From positions 129,936-193,935 of the forward strand of contig CADEHE010000010.1 in assembly GCA_902826775.1 (NCBI GenBank): 64,000 bases of DNA, in the 5' to 3' direction. A model generated the notes under the pieces. It did no database searches. It was not told where the DNA came from and was given only the letters and a program-made list of their open reading frames with translations. Positions 7,429 to 17,164 of this stretch are shown here, in pieces (within the stretch, counting starts at the first letter, position 1; each line of letters opens with the position of its first letter). A program made the position numbers and the translations under genes. The stretch comes from an uncultured Pseudomonadota bacterium (GTDB taxonomy: Bacteria > Pseudomonadota > Gammaproteobacteria > Burkholderiales > JALYOK01).

Positions 7429-8913
7429 ATGCAGATCGCCATCGGCGGTTTTCAACACGAAACCAACACTTTCGCTACCACGAAAGCGAGCTACGCCGAC
7501 TTCGCCCGCGGCGGCGGCTGGCCGGCGCTGCAGCAAGGCGCCGATATGTTCGATGCGGTGGCCGGCATCAATTTGCCCATCGCAGGATTCATCGAAACCA
7601 TGCGCAAATCGCACCAGTTGCTGCCGATGGCCTGGGCTGCGGCTAGCCCCTCGGCGCATGTGACCAAAGACGCATTCGAACGCATCGCGGCGATGATCAT
7701 CGAGCCGCTGCGCGCGAGCAAACCGGACGCCGTCTATCTCGACTTGCACGGTGCCATGGTGACCGAGCATCTCGACGATGGCGAAGGCGAGCTGCTGGCG
7801 CGCGTGCGTCAGGCGGTGGGCGCGCGCGTTCCGATCGTCGCTAGTCTCGATCTGCACGCCAACGTCACGCCGGCGATGTTGCAACTGGCGGACCTGATGG
7901 TCGCGTACCGCACCTATCCGCATGTCGATATGTCGGAAACGGGCTCGCGCGCCGCATTCTTGCTCGGCCGATTATTCGAAAGCGCGACCAAGCCGAGCGT
8001 GGCGTTGCGGCGTATCCCATTCATTATCCCGATTAACGCGCAATGCACCGACCTGCAGCCGCTGCGCGGTGTTTACGAAGAACTGGCGCGCGGGGAGGGC
8101 GGCGGGGTCACCACGCTTTCGTTCGCGCCCGGGTTCCCGGCGGCGGATATCGAATACTGCGGCGGCACCGTCTTCGCGTACGCAGCCAACGCCGCCGCCG
8201 CGCAGCGCGCGGCCGATGCCATCGCCGATCATGTCGAGCGCGCCGAGAGCGAGTTCGACTACCCGGTGCTAGAAGCGGAAGCTGCCGTGCAGCGCGCGAT
8301 GCGCGTAGCGCAGGGCGCGAGCAAGCCGGTGGTGATCGCCGACACGCAAGACAATCCCGGCGTCGGCGGCGATTCCGACACTACCGGCATGCTGCGCGCC
8401 TTGCTCAAGCACGGCGCCAAGCGCGCCGCCCTCGGCATCATGGTCGATGCCGAAGTCGCCCAAGCGGCACATCGCGCCGGCCCTGGCAACAGCATCGAAG
8501 TGGCCCTCGGCGGCAAACACGGCCTTGCGGGCGATGCGCCGCTGCACGGCCGTTTTGTCGTCGAGACGGTGTCGGACGGCAAGTTTTTGTGCAAAGGGCC
8601 GTTCTATCGCGGTGCGCGTATGGACTTGGGTCCTTCAGCTTGTTTGCGCATCGATGATGTACGCGTCGTCGTCGCATGCGTCAAAGCGCAATGTGCCGAC
8701 CAGGAGATGTTTCGTTACGTTGGCATTGAGCCAACCGCGCAAGCGATCTTGGTCAACAAGAGTTCAGTGCACTTTCGCGCCGATTTCGCGCCGATTGCGC
8801 AGGAGATCATTTCCGCCAAGGCGCCGGGGGCGATGCTCGCCGATCCGAGCGAGTACCCGTGGACGAAATTGCGCCGCGGCGTGCGGCTCAAGCCTAACGG
8901 CCACGTGTTCTAG
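7429..8913 (+). CDS. M81 family metallopeptidase, MlrC-like
   Basis: This 494-residue protein resembles the MlrC/DUF1485 family, zinc enzymes named for microcystin breakdown but widespread with unknown natural substrates. Family landmarks are the N-terminal GGFQHETNTF, the LDLHANVT segment (a likely metal-binding Asp/His) and DNPGVGGDSDTT in the second half. There is no signal peptide, so it is cytoplasmic. I chose ATG 7429, which is preceded by an AAGGA site and begins exactly at the conserved N-terminus; an open frame extends upstream without coding character. It stands alone, divergent from the PQQ dehydrogenase. Annotating it as microcystinase would overstate what is visible. Confidence 0.88.
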   Translation: MQIAIGGFQHETNTFATTKASYADFARGGGWPALQQGADMFDAVAGINLPIAGFIETMRKSHQLLPMAWAAASPSAHVTKDAFERIAAMIIEPLRASKPDAVYLDLHGAMVTEHLDDGEGELLARVRQAVGARVPIVASLDLHANVTPAMLQLADLMVAYRTYPHVDMSETGSRAAFLLGRLFESATKPSVALRRIPFIIPINAQCTDLQPLRGVYEELARGEGGGVTTLSFAPGFPAADIEYCGGTVFAYAANAAAAQRAADAIADHVERAESEFDYPVLEAEAAVQRAMRVAQGASKPVVIADTQDNPGVGGDSDTTGMLRALLKHGAKRAALGIMVDAEVAQAAHRAGPGNSIEVALGGKHGLAGDAPLHGRFVVETVSDGKFLCKGPFYRGARMDLGPSACLRIDDVRVVVACVKAQCADQEMFRYVGIEPTAQAILVNKSSVHFRADFAPIAQEIISAKAPGAMLADPSEYPWTKLRRGVRLKPNGHVF

Positions 8914-9232
8914 AGGTTTACAGATAGGAGGTAAGCTGGGTTATCCGCATAAGATCTAAGTTATCAGCTGGTACCTATAATAGTACGGGAGTTGCTTTGG
9001 GGCGCAAACGCAGATCTCGAGGCGTTGCACACCAAAAACTCAGAGAGTTAAATTGGCGACAGATAGGGCGAGATGAGGGAAATGCGCGCGGGCTGCGGGC
9101 GCTGGGAGTATGGCGATGAGGTACACTGAATTATTATTCGATAGTGTGGGCGGCCCGGCATCTTGTTGAGGCAGGAGCGCGTAACTAACTAGTGCGCGGG
9201 GTGAGAGCCGTTTGTCAGAAGGAGATTTGGTA
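8914..9232. other. intergenic region before the RND efflux genes
   Basis: The 319-bp gap contains a perfect -10 hexamer TATAAT at 8976-8981, with no good -35 at the right distance. It ends with a strong ribosome site (AGAAGGAG, 9217-9224) for the adaptor gene. No regulator gene sits here. Confidence 0.4.
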
Positions 9233-10438
9233 GTGAACCCTGTTATGCGAGCGGCAATGTCTGCTGTACTGGCCTGTGCCCTTCTCGGCGCGTGTGGTCA
9301 GAAATCGGACGGCACGTCCGCACCGGCAGCCGATGCCGTTAAACCAGTGGGCGGCACTAAGCTTGCGGACGCAAGCGACAAAGCGGTGGCCGCAAAAGCA
9401 GATGTCGCCAAGGCTGACGCTGCGAAGCCTGCCACGCCGGCTGCCGGAGGTCCTCCTAAAGGCGTGCCGGTCAATGCCGAGAAAGTGCGCGTCGGCAAAG
9501 TCGACGATGAGCTAAGCGCGGTTGGTTCGCTTATCGCTGAAGATGCCGTCGTCATTCGCAACGAACTCGACGGGCGCATTACGGCACTGCACTTTCAGGA
9601 GGGGCAAGCGGTCCGCGCTGGCGCGCTGCTGGTCAGTCTCGATGGCAGTGAATACGCGGCGCAGTCGGCGCAAGTCAAAGCGGACCTCAAGACCGAGCAG
9701 CAGCGCTTGCTTCGCGCGCGCGATCTTTCCAAGCAAGGCTTCTTTAGTAAGGACGCGCTGGAAATCCAAGAGGGAACTGTGGCCCGGCTTAAGGCCAAGC
9801 AGCAGGAGGCGAGTTCACGTTTGACGAAGATGTCGATCTACGCGCCTTTTGCGGGGGTTGTGGGGTTGCGACAAGTCAGCCCTGGTGCGTACGTTAAGGC
9901 AGGCAGCGACATCGTTCGGTTGGAGAACGTGTCGACGCTGAAGGTGGATTTTCGTATGCCCGAAACTTATTTGGCCCGACTGATGCCGAACCAAGATATA
10001 TTTGTGCGGCTCGATGCATTTCCCGAGGAAACTTTTCAGGGCAAGGTGTACGCCAGCGAGCCGTCGGTCGATGAGCGCACTCGCACCGTGGTGTTGCGCG
10101 CGCGCATCGCCAATCCATCGCTTAAACTGAAGCCGGGTATGTTTGTAAGAGTTGCCGTGACGGTTGGTTCGCGTCCCAATGCGATCACGGTGCCAGAACA
10201 GGCAATTTGGCCGCAAGGGCGCGATAGCTTCGTTTACCGCGTGGTCGACGGCAAAGCGGTTCTGACCAAGATCGAAATCGGCACACGCCGTCCAGGGCTG
10301 GTGGAAGTCGCCAAGGGATTGACCGCGGACGACATGGTCGTCACCGACGGTCAAATCAAGTTGAAGGACGGCGCGCCCGTGACAGTCATCCCGGCTGCGC
10401 CGCCAGCCACGGCGGGTTCAATGCCCAATAAGAGCTAG
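9233..10438 (+). CDS. RND efflux periplasmic adaptor lipoprotein
   Basis: A membrane fusion protein of the AcrA/MdtA type, 401 residues. The N-terminus is a lipoprotein signal ending in the lipobox LGAC, followed by an unusual Ala/Lys/Asp-rich spacer (about residues 30-75). The adaptor core then follows: the lipoyl half-motif (GRITALHFQEGQAV), a coiled-coil hairpin with LSKQGFFSKDALE, the second lipoyl half (IYAPFAGVVGLR), a beta-barrel and a membrane-proximal domain. It links the inner-membrane pump to an outer-membrane channel. GTG 9233 was chosen because AGAAGGAG lies 8 bases upstream. The pump gene follows after 20 bp. No outer-membrane partner is adjacent. Confidence 0.93.
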   Translation: MNPVMRAAMSAVLACALLGACGQKSDGTSAPAADAVKPVGGTKLADASDKAVAAKADVAKADAAKPATPAAGGPPKGVPVNAEKVRVGKVDDELSAVGSLIAEDAVVIRNELDGRITALHFQEGQAVRAGALLVSLDGSEYAAQSAQVKADLKTEQQRLLRARDLSKQGFFSKDALEIQEGTVARLKAKQQEASSRLTKMSIYAPFAGVVGLRQVSPGAYVKAGSDIVRLENVSTLKVDFRMPETYLARLMPNQDIFVRLDAFPEETFQGKVYASEPSVDERTRTVVLRARIANPSLKLKPGMFVRVAVTVGSRPNAITVPEQAIWPQGRDSFVYRVVDGKAVLTKIEIGTRRPGLVEVAKGLTADDMVVTDGQIKLKDGAPVTVIPAAPPATAGSMPNKS

Positions 10439-10458
10439 CCGGTCCTGAGGAGTAGGCA

Positions 10459-13400
10459 ATGGTTCTAACAGACTTGTTTATCAAGCGGCCCGTTCTATCG
10501 ACCGTTATAAATCTGGTCGTGGTGCTGATCGGCGCTTTGTCGATTACACGCATGGCTGTGCGCGAGTACCCGAACATCGATCCGCCGGTCGTATCGGTGC
10601 GCACTGTCTACAAGGGCGCTACCGCCGCCGTGGTCGAAAGCTCGGTGGTGCAGCCGCTGGAAGACTCGCTCTCCGGTATCGAGGGCATCAAAACCATCAA
10701 ATCGCAGAGCCGCGAGGAAGTCGCGCAAATCACCGTCACCTTTGCAACTTCGCGCGATGTCGATGCCGCGGCGGCGGACGTGCGCGATCGCGTCGCGCGC
10801 ATCCGCAAACAACTGCCGGCAGCGATCGACGAGCCGGTCGTGTCGAAGATTGAAGCTGATGCGCAGCCGGTTATGTGGATCGCGGTGGCGAGTGATAACC
10901 ATACGCCGATGGAGCTTTCCGACTATGCAGATCGTTACCTCACGGACTCCCTGAAGGCGTTGACCGGCGTGTCGGCGGTCATCATCGGGGGTGAGCGCAA
11001 GCCCGCCATGCGCGTGTGGCTCGACCGCGAGCGGCTCGCCTCTCAAGGCTTGACTGTGCAAGATGTCGAAGAGGCCTTGGTCAACCAAAACGTCGACTCC
11101 CCGGGCGGGCGCATCGAGAGCACGCAGCGAGAGTTCACCGTGCAACCCGAAACGGATTTGCGCACGCCGGAAGCGTTCGACAATATGATCATCTCGCAGG
11201 CGGGCGGCTACCCGGTGCGCTTGAAAGATGTCGGCTACGCCAAGCTCGGCCCGTATGAAAACCGCAAGATCGTGCGCGTCGGCGGCAAGGAAGCGATCGG
11301 CTTGGGCGTGGTCAAGCAATCGACTGCTAATTCGCTCGAGGTTGCGCGCGGCGTCAAAGAGCTGTTGCCGCGGCTGCAAGCCGGGCTGCCGCCCGGGATG
11401 AAGATGTGGGTTGCGGTCGATACTTCAATATTCATTGAAGAATCGATCAATGCGGTGGTGACGACCATGCTCGAAGCGCTGGTGCTCGTGATCATTGTCA
11501 TTTTTGTCTTCCTGCGAAGTTGGCGCGCGACCTTGATCCCGGCAATCGCTATTCCGGTTTCCGTGATCGGCCACTTCTTCTTCCTCAAGGCGCTCGGTTT
11601 CAGCATCAATACCCTGACGCTGCTTGGCGTGGTCCTCTCGGTCGGCTTGGTGGTAGATGATGCGATCGTCGTATTGGAGAACATCCACCGGCGCATCGAA
11701 GAGGGCATGAAGCCCATGCAGGCGGCATTGCAGGGCACGCGTGAAATCATGTTCGCGGTGATGGCGATGACCATAACGTTAGCGGCAGTATTCATGCCGA
11801 TGTCGTTCATGACCGGCAACACCGGCAAGTTGTTCACCGAGTTCGCCTTGACGGTCGCCACCTCTGTGCTCGTATCCGGCTTTGTTGCATTGACGCTGAC
11901 GCCGATGATGTCGGCGCGCTTGCTCAAACCGCATTCGCATACGGGCATCTATCAGGCCACCGAGCGCATTTTCGTGGCGATGAATAACGGCTACCGGCGC
12001 GCCTTGGGGTTCTTGGTGCGGCGGCCGGCCATAGTTTTGGTGGTGTTCGCGGCGGTGATTGCCGCAGGTGTTGTGCTGTTTAAGCAGCTCAAAGACGAGA
12101 TGTCGCCGGTAGAGGACCGCGGCTTGTTTCTGGCGTTCGTGATCACACCGGAAGGCTCAACCATGGGCTATACGGACAAGTACATGTACGCCGTGGAAGA
12201 CATCGCCAAAGGCGTGCCAGAAATCAATACGATGTTTGCGGTGGTGGCACCGGGTTTGGATCGTCCCAATCCTGTCAACCTGGGCGTCGGCTTTGCGGTG
12301 CTTGATCCCTGGAGCAAGCGCACGCGATCGCAGATGCAAATAACTAAAGAGTTGACACCTAAGCTGTACGGCGGTTTGCCGGGCGCGCTGTCGTTCGCGA
12401 AGAACTTGCCATCGCTCAATCAACCGTTCTTTAACAACGATATTCAGTACATTATCTATGGCACCTCATACGAGGAGCTGAACGCCAGCGTCGCTAAGGT
12501 CATGGGCAAGTTGTCGCAATATCCCGGGATTACCGGCCTGGATACTGACCTAAAGCTCAATAAGCCGCAGTTGCGAGTAAGCATCGATCGCGATAAGGCA
12601 GCCGACCTGGGCGTGTCGATGGACGCGATTGGCCATACGCTGCAAACTTTGCTCGGTAGCCGTGATGTCACCCGCTTCAAGAAGGACGGCAAGCAGTACG
12701 ATGTGGTCGTGCAAATGGAAGACAGCCGCCGCATGCAGCCGACCGACCTTACTTCGATCTATGTGCGCGGCCGAGACGGCCAGCTCAATCAGCTATCAAA
12801 CCTAGTCAGCATTGGCGAAACGGTTGCGCCCAAGGAGTTGAACCATTTCAACAAACTGCGCGCCGCTTTGATCAAAGGCGACCCCGCCGCGGGCACTTCG
12901 CTTGGTCAAGCGCTCGACTACGTTGATAGCGTGGTCAAGGAAGTGCTGCCGGCGGGTACGCGCACCGACTTGGACGGAACCTCGCGCGAATTCCGCGAGT
13001 CCGGCTATGAACTGTGGATTACTTTCGGCCTTGCTTTGGTGTTCATTTACCTAGTGCTCGCGGCACAGTTCGAAAGTTTCATCAGCCCATTCGTCATCAT
13101 TCTCACCGTTCCATTGGCGATCTCTGGGGCGCTGCTCGTGATGTACCTCAATATGAAGTTCGAAAACGGCGGTACGCTTAACGTGTACAGCAAGTTCGGG
13201 TTGGTGATGTTGATCGGTTTAATCACTAAGCACGGTATCTTGATCGTCGAATTTGCCAACCAGCTCCGCGCTGGCGGCATGGAACGCTACGAAGCAATCG
13301 TCGAGGCGGCGACGCTACGCTTGCGTCCGATCTTGATGACAACCGGGACAATGGTGTTGGGTGCGGTCCCGCTGGCGTTGGCGCACGGCGCGGGCGCTGA

Positions 13401-13605
13401 GTCGCGCCAAGCGATCGGCTGGGTGATAGTTGGTGGGCTGACTTTCGGAACGCTGCTCACGTTGTTCGTGATCCCCACCCTGTACGCATTGATCGTGCGC
13501 AGTGTCCACTTGTCACGTCTTGACGAAGCGGTAACGCCAGCGTCGGCGCCGCCGCTAAATGTTGCGACGGGCGGTCCTGTTGCGGCGCCGCAAGCGAAGC
13601 TCTGA
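10459..13605 (+). CDS. RND efflux pump, hydrophobe/amphiphile exporter (AcrB/MdtB-like)
   Basis: The 1048-residue protein is full length for the HAE1 branch of RND pumps. It has an N-terminal helix, two large periplasmic loops (about 30-330 and 560-870) and 12 expected TM helices. The proton-relay acids Asp400-Asp401 lie in VGLVVDDAIVV, and the conserved Lys lies in the TM10 segment LITKHGILIVEF. These fit a proton-driven drug or biocide exporter rather than a metal (CzcA) pump. It forms an operon with the adaptor gene upstream (20-bp gap, GAGGAG ribosome site). The outer-membrane channel must be encoded elsewhere; a TolC-type gene at 33.3 kb has its own adaptor. Confidence 0.95.
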   Translation: MVLTDLFIKRPVLSTVINLVVVLIGALSITRMAVREYPNIDPPVVSVRTVYKGATAAVVESSVVQPLEDSLSGIEGIKTIKSQSREEVAQITVTFATSRDVDAAAADVRDRVARIRKQLPAAIDEPVVSKIEADAQPVMWIAVASDNHTPMELSDYADRYLTDSLKALTGVSAVIIGGERKPAMRVWLDRERLASQGLTVQDVEEALVNQNVDSPGGRIESTQREFTVQPETDLRTPEAFDNMIISQAGGYPVRLKDVGYAKLGPYENRKIVRVGGKEAIGLGVVKQSTANSLEVARGVKELLPRLQAGLPPGMKMWVAVDTSIFIEESINAVVTTMLEALVLVIIVIFVFLRSWRATLIPAIAIPVSVIGHFFFLKALGFSINTLTLLGVVLSVGLVVDDAIVVLENIHRRIEEGMKPMQAALQGTREIMFAVMAMTITLAAVFMPMSFMTGNTGKLFTEFALTVATSVLVSGFVALTLTPMMSARLLKPHSHTGIYQATERIFVAMNNGYRRALGFLVRRPAIVLVVFAAVIAAGVVLFKQLKDEMSPVEDRGLFLAFVITPEGSTMGYTDKYMYAVEDIAKGVPEINTMFAVVAPGLDRPNPVNLGVGFAVLDPWSKRTRSQMQITKELTPKLYGGLPGALSFAKNLPSLNQPFFNNDIQYIIYGTSYEELNASVAKVMGKLSQYPGITGLDTDLKLNKPQLRVSIDRDKAADLGVSMDAIGHTLQTLLGSRDVTRFKKDGKQYDVVVQMEDSRRMQPTDLTSIYVRGRDGQLNQLSNLVSIGETVAPKELNHFNKLRAALIKGDPAAGTSLGQALDYVDSVVKEVLPAGTRTDLDGTSREFRESGYELWITFGLALVFIYLVLAAQFESFISPFVIILTVPLAISGALLVMYLNMKFENGGTLNVYSKFGLVMLIGLITKHGILIVEFANQLRAGGMERYEAIVEAATLRLRPILMTTGTMVLGAVPLALAHGAGAESRQAIGWVIVGGLTFGTLLTLFVIPTLYALIVRSVHLSRLDEAVTPASAPPLNVATGGPVAAPQAKL

Positions 13606-13707
13606 TGCCGCGGACGCGCCAAGGTATCTGATCTCCGAACCACGAAGGCATCGCGTGACGGCAGCGGCGCCGCGGTGCCTACGTGGTTTGCCAGCGGTGG
13701 CTCTCCT

Positions 13708-14577
13708 GTGACTCCGATCGCTCGCAACGTCACCCGCGTAATCGATTCGGTCAGCACCCTCGAAGGCGGCGGTTTTCCCGTGCGCCGGCCGTTTCCGGTG
13801 GCGGGCTTATCGCATATCGATCCTTTCCTGTTGCTCGATCATCTCGGTCCGGTGACATGGGCGCCGCGCCAGGCGATCGGTGCGCCGGCTCATCCGCATC
13901 GCGGCTTCGAAACGGTGACCTATCTGCTCGAAGGCGCGATGCAGCACAAAGATTCCGCCGGCCATCAAGGCAAACTCACGCCGGGTGACGTGCAGTGGAT
14001 GACCGCGGGCGCCGGCGTTGTGCACTCGGAAATGCCGGAGTCGCGCTTCTATGAAACCGGCGGCGTCATGCACGGTTTTCAAATTTGGGTGAATCTGCCT
14101 GCGCGCGAGAAGATGATTGCGCCGCGCTATCAAGAAATTCCCGCTGCGCAGATTCCAGAATGGCGCAGCGACGATGGCGCCGCGACGCTGCGCGTTATCG
14201 CCGGCGAGCACGGCGGCAAGCGCGCAGTAATTGCCACGCGCACGCCGATCATGCTGATGCATGCGAAGCTCATGGCGGGTGCGAATGTGTCCATTCAGGT
14301 GCCGGCGGAAATGCGCGCGATGTGCTACGTGATCGATGGTGCTTTGGCATTCGGCGCGAATCGCGAGCGCGGCAACGCAGGGCAGCTAGCGTTGTTCGAC
14401 GCGGGCGGATCGGTTGAGGCGCAGGCGATAAGCGCCGGGCAGTTCTTGCTGCTGGCGGGCCAGCCCCTGAATGAACCGGTCGCGCGCTATGGCCCGTTCG
14501 TGATGAACACGCACACGGAAATTCGCCAAGCCATTGCCGACTATAGCGAAGGGCGTCTGGGCACGATCGCGGCATAA
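13708..14577 (+). CDS. pirin family protein
   Basis: A bicupin of about 289 residues. It shows the pirin N-terminal signature (VRRPFP, then FLLLDHLGP) and the metal ligands HPHRGFET (two His) and HSEMPE (His and Glu) that hold iron in characterised pirins. Some pirins have quercetinase activity and others are redox-sensing regulators, so the exact role is open. GTG 13708 places the start just before the conserved region; a GTG at 13675 would add 11 residues, and neither has a strong ribosome site. The FMN reductase and thioredoxin genes downstream suggest a redox-related neighbourhood, though the gaps (73 and 63 bp) leave operon status unclear. Confidence 0.88.
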   Translation: MTPIARNVTRVIDSVSTLEGGGFPVRRPFPVAGLSHIDPFLLLDHLGPVTWAPRQAIGAPAHPHRGFETVTYLLEGAMQHKDSAGHQGKLTPGDVQWMTAGAGVVHSEMPESRFYETGGVMHGFQIWVNLPAREKMIAPRYQEIPAAQIPEWRSDDGAATLRVIAGEHGGKRAVIATRTPIMLMHAKLMAGANVSIQVPAEMRAMCYVIDGALAFGANRERGNAGQLALFDAGGSVEAQAISAGQFLLLAGQPLNEPVARYGPFVMNTHTEIRQAIADYSEGRLGTIAA

Positions 14578-14650
14578 GCCTGCGAGCGGCTGGCAGCACG
14601 ATGAGCGTGTGCGCGCGCTCAGTACATTACTTGGGAAGCGGATTTAACTC

Positions 14651-15238
14651 ATGGCCCCACCGAGAATTCTGGCGTTCGCCGCGAGCTTGCGGCGCGATTC
14701 GTTCAACAAGAAGCTGGTGCGCATCGCTGCGCGCGCGGCGGAAAACGCCGGCGCGCAAGTCACACTGATTGACTTGCGCGATCTGCCCATGCCGATCTAC
14801 GACGGCGATTTGGAACGCGAACACGGTCTGCCGGAGAACGCGAAGAAGTTCAAGCAACAATTAATCGCGCACGACGGCTTTATCATCGCTACGCCCGAGT
14901 ACAACAAGATGATGCCAGCGTTGTTGAAGAATTGCATCGATTGGGCTTCGCGGGCCGAGCCGAATGAACCCGGGCTGATCGCTTTCAACGGCAAGGTCGC
15001 CGCTGTCATGGGGGCGTCGCCGGGCAACATGGCCGCCTTGCGCGGCGCGATGCAAGCGCGTCTGCAACTCTCGCTCATCGGCACGTTGGTGCTGCCGGAT
15101 GAGCTGGGCATTGCGCGCGCCAACGAGGCGTTCAGCGAAGATGGCTCGCTCAAAGATGCCAAGCAAGAGCAGGCCGTGGCCACGCTTGCGGGCAACCTTG
15201 TCGCCACCATCGCCAAGCTCAAGCAGCCCAGCGCTTAG
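14651..15238 (+). CDS. NAD(P)H-dependent FMN reductase (flavodoxin-like)
   Basis: This 195-residue cytoplasmic enzyme has the flavodoxin-like fold of the ChrR/YieF/ArsH group. It shows the N-terminal FMN phosphate loop (ASLRRDSFN), the ribityl/isoalloxazine segment TPEYNKMMPALLKN with the CIDW end typical of the family, and a GASPG loop near residue 120. It should reduce FMN-bound substrates such as quinones, azo compounds or metal ions with NAD(P)H. The family usually has YN-S-P at the 90s loop; here it reads YNKMMP, a modest deviation. It is likely a stress or detoxification enzyme. Confidence 0.88.
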   Translation: MAPPRILAFAASLRRDSFNKKLVRIAARAAENAGAQVTLIDLRDLPMPIYDGDLEREHGLPENAKKFKQQLIAHDGFIIATPEYNKMMPALLKNCIDWASRAEPNEPGLIAFNGKVAAVMGASPGNMAALRGAMQARLQLSLIGTLVLPDELGIARANEAFSEDGSLKDAKQEQAVATLAGNLVATIAKLKQPSA

Positions 15239-15301
15239 ACGCGCGGCGCGGATGCGCCGGTCGCGTATACTGCCGCTTTTTCGAGCACGGAAAGGCTCAT
15301 C

Positions 15302-15676
15302 ATGGCAACGATCGAACTCACCAAGGAAAACTTCGAAACTACCATCACTGACAACGAAACCGTGGTGATCGACTTCTGGGCGCCTTGGTGCGGACCGTGC
15401 AAGGGTTTCGCGCCGGTGTTCGAATCGGTGTCGGAAAAGCATCCGAACGTGGTGTTCGCAAAGGTGAACACCGATGAGGAACAAGAGCTGCGCGGCTACT
15501 TCAATATCCGCTCCATTCCGACCTTGATGGCATTTCGCGAGAAAGTGATCGTGTTCCAGCAGGCCGGCGCGTTGCCCGCACAGGCGCTGCAGGAAGTCGT
15601 CGATAAGACGCTCGCGCTGGACATGAAAGAAGTGCACGAAGCGGTGGCTAAACAACAAGCCGAGAAGCAGGCTTAA
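15302..15676 (+). CDS. thioredoxin family protein
   Basis: A compact thioredoxin of 124 residues without a signal peptide. It has the classic active site WCGPCK (about residues 31-36) and the cis-proline loop SIPTLMAF. The C-terminus is about 15 residues longer than standard TrxA, with a Lys/Gln-rich tail. It should act as a cytoplasmic dithiol reductant. A GGAAAGG ribosome site lies just before ATG 15302, and a TATACT hexamer at 15266-15271 is a possible -10. It could be a TrxA paralogue rather than the main thioredoxin. Confidence 0.92.
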   Translation: MATIELTKENFETTITDNETVVIDFWAPWCGPCKGFAPVFESVSEKHPNVVFAKVNTDEEQELRGYFNIRSIPTLMAFREKVIVFQQAGALPAQALQEVVDKTLALDMKEVHEAVAKQQAEKQA

Positions 15677-15804
15677 ACGATACTTATCGCTGCATTGCGC
15701 GGCAAGCGGCGTCGGCAAACGCTAACGGGGTTATCCTGACAACGGTATCGGCGTTTACGCGGGGTTTGAAAAGCGCGTGGCAACGCTGAGCGATTCTCCG
15801 CGCA

Positions 15805-15810
15805 TATAAT
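15805..15810 (+). promoter_or_regulatory. candidate -10 box for otnK
   Basis: A perfect TATAAT hexamer about 31 bases before the GTG at 15841. Transcription would start near 15817 and leave a short leader. No matching -35 was found. Confidence 0.4.
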
Positions 15811-15840
15811 GGCGCCGTCTCCCCGTACACACTTCCTCGC

Positions 15841-17136
15841 GTGAATTCGCCTGCAGCCGCTCGTACTTCCGCAATGTTGCTCGGCTGCATCGCCGATGAT
15901 TTCACCGGCGCAACCGATCTCGCCAACACCCTGGTCCGCAATGGCATGCGCACCATTCAACTGCTGGGTGTGCCCGATGCGGATACGCCGCCCGTCGATG
16001 CGGATGCCATCGTCGTGGCGCTCAAGTCGCGGACTACTGCTGCTGCGGATGCGGTCGCGCAATCGCTCGCCGCGCTGAAATGGCTGCAAGCGCGCGGCGC
16101 GCGTCAGATCCTGTTCAAGTACTGCTCGACTTTCGATTCGACCGATCAGGGTAACATCGGCCCGGTCGCCGACGCCCTGTGCGATGCGCTCGGCACGCAG
16201 TTCAGCATTGCCTGCCCGGCATTTCCCGAGAACAAGCGCACCATCTATAAGGGCTACTTGTTCGTCGGCGATGTGCTGCTGTCGGAGTCGTCAATGCGCA
16301 ACCATCCGCTTACGCCGATGACGGATGCGAGCCTGGTGCGCGTGCTGCAGCGCCAGACCAAGCACAAGGTCGGTTTGGTCGAACTCGCCAGCGTGCGCCA
16401 AGGCGCGGCGGCGGTGCGCGCGCGCATGCACGCGTTGCAGCAGGATAGCTGCCGTTACGCGATCTTGGATGCTACCGAAGACGCGCACTTGATGACGCTC
16501 GGTGAAGCGCTTGCCGATACTCCGCTTATAACCGGTGGTTCCGGCATCGCGCTGGGGTTGCCGGAGAATTTCCGGCGCGCGGGCTTGCTCGCGCGCAATG
16601 ACCGCGCCGATGCGTTGGCGCCGGTTGGCGGGCTTGCCGCCGTCATTGCCGGAAGCTGCTCGGTCGCCACCCTCGGTCAGATAGAACACATGCAGCGCAC
16701 TTGCCCGTCGTTCAAGCTCGACCCGATGGCACTGGCGCGCAGCGCGCAGCCGCTGACGGATGCGATTGAATTTGCGCGCAGCAAACTTGATGCAGGCCCA
16801 GTGCTGATCTACGCCAGCGCGCAACCGGAGGAAGTGCGCAAAGCGCAAGAAGCGCTAGGCAAGGAACGCGCCAGCGAAGTGATCGAATCGGCGCAAGGCA
16901 AGATTGCACAAGAGCTGATTGCGGCAGGCGTGCGCAAGCTCGTGGTGGCGGGCGGTGAAACCGCGGGCGCTGTCGTCGGCGCGCTGAAAGTGAAGGCGCT
17001 GCAGATCGGTCCGCAGATCGACCCGGGCGTGCCGTGGACGCTTTCGATGGGCGAGCCGAAAGTGGCGCTGGCGCTGAAGTCGGGCAACTTCGGCGCTGAA
17101 GATTTCTTCGCCAAAGCGTTGGCGAGCATCAAATGA
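15841..17136 (+). CDS. otnK: 3-oxo-tetronate kinase (four-carbon acid sugar kinase)
   Basis: The 431-residue protein matches the OtnK/DUF1537 kinase family. The N-terminal ADDFTGATDLANTL motif binds the acid sugar; a central CPAFPENKRT region and the C-terminal nucleotide part (VVAGGETAGAVV) are present. Known family members phosphorylate 3-oxo-tetronates at C4, and OtnC then decarboxylates the product to dihydroxyacetone phosphate. The otnC gene follows 28 bp downstream, which supports this specificity over erythronate or threonate kinase. The start is uncertain: GTG 15841 fits the upstream -10 box, while ATG 15874 begins at the conserved MLLGCIADDF. The isomerase (otnI) and oxidising dehydrogenase of the pathway are not adjacent. 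Confidence 0.9.
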   Translation: MNSPAAARTSAMLLGCIADDFTGATDLANTLVRNGMRTIQLLGVPDADTPPVDADAIVVALKSRTTAAADAVAQSLAALKWLQARGARQILFKYCSTFDSTDQGNIGPVADALCDALGTQFSIACPAFPENKRTIYKGYLFVGDVLLSESSMRNHPLTPMTDASLVRVLQRQTKHKVGLVELASVRQGAAAVRARMHALQQDSCRYAILDATEDAHLMTLGEALADTPLITGGSGIALGLPENFRRAGLLARNDRADALAPVGGLAAVIAGSCSVATLGQIEHMQRTCPSFKLDPMALARSAQPLTDAIEFARSKLDAGPVLIYASAQPEEVRKAQEALGKERASEVIESAQGKIAQELIAAGVRKLVVAGGETAGAVVGALKVKALQIGPQIDPGVPWTLSMGEPKVALALKSGNFGAEDFFAKALASIK

Positions 17137-17164
17137 CGCGCGCGCTCGTGGCAGGGTGAATCCC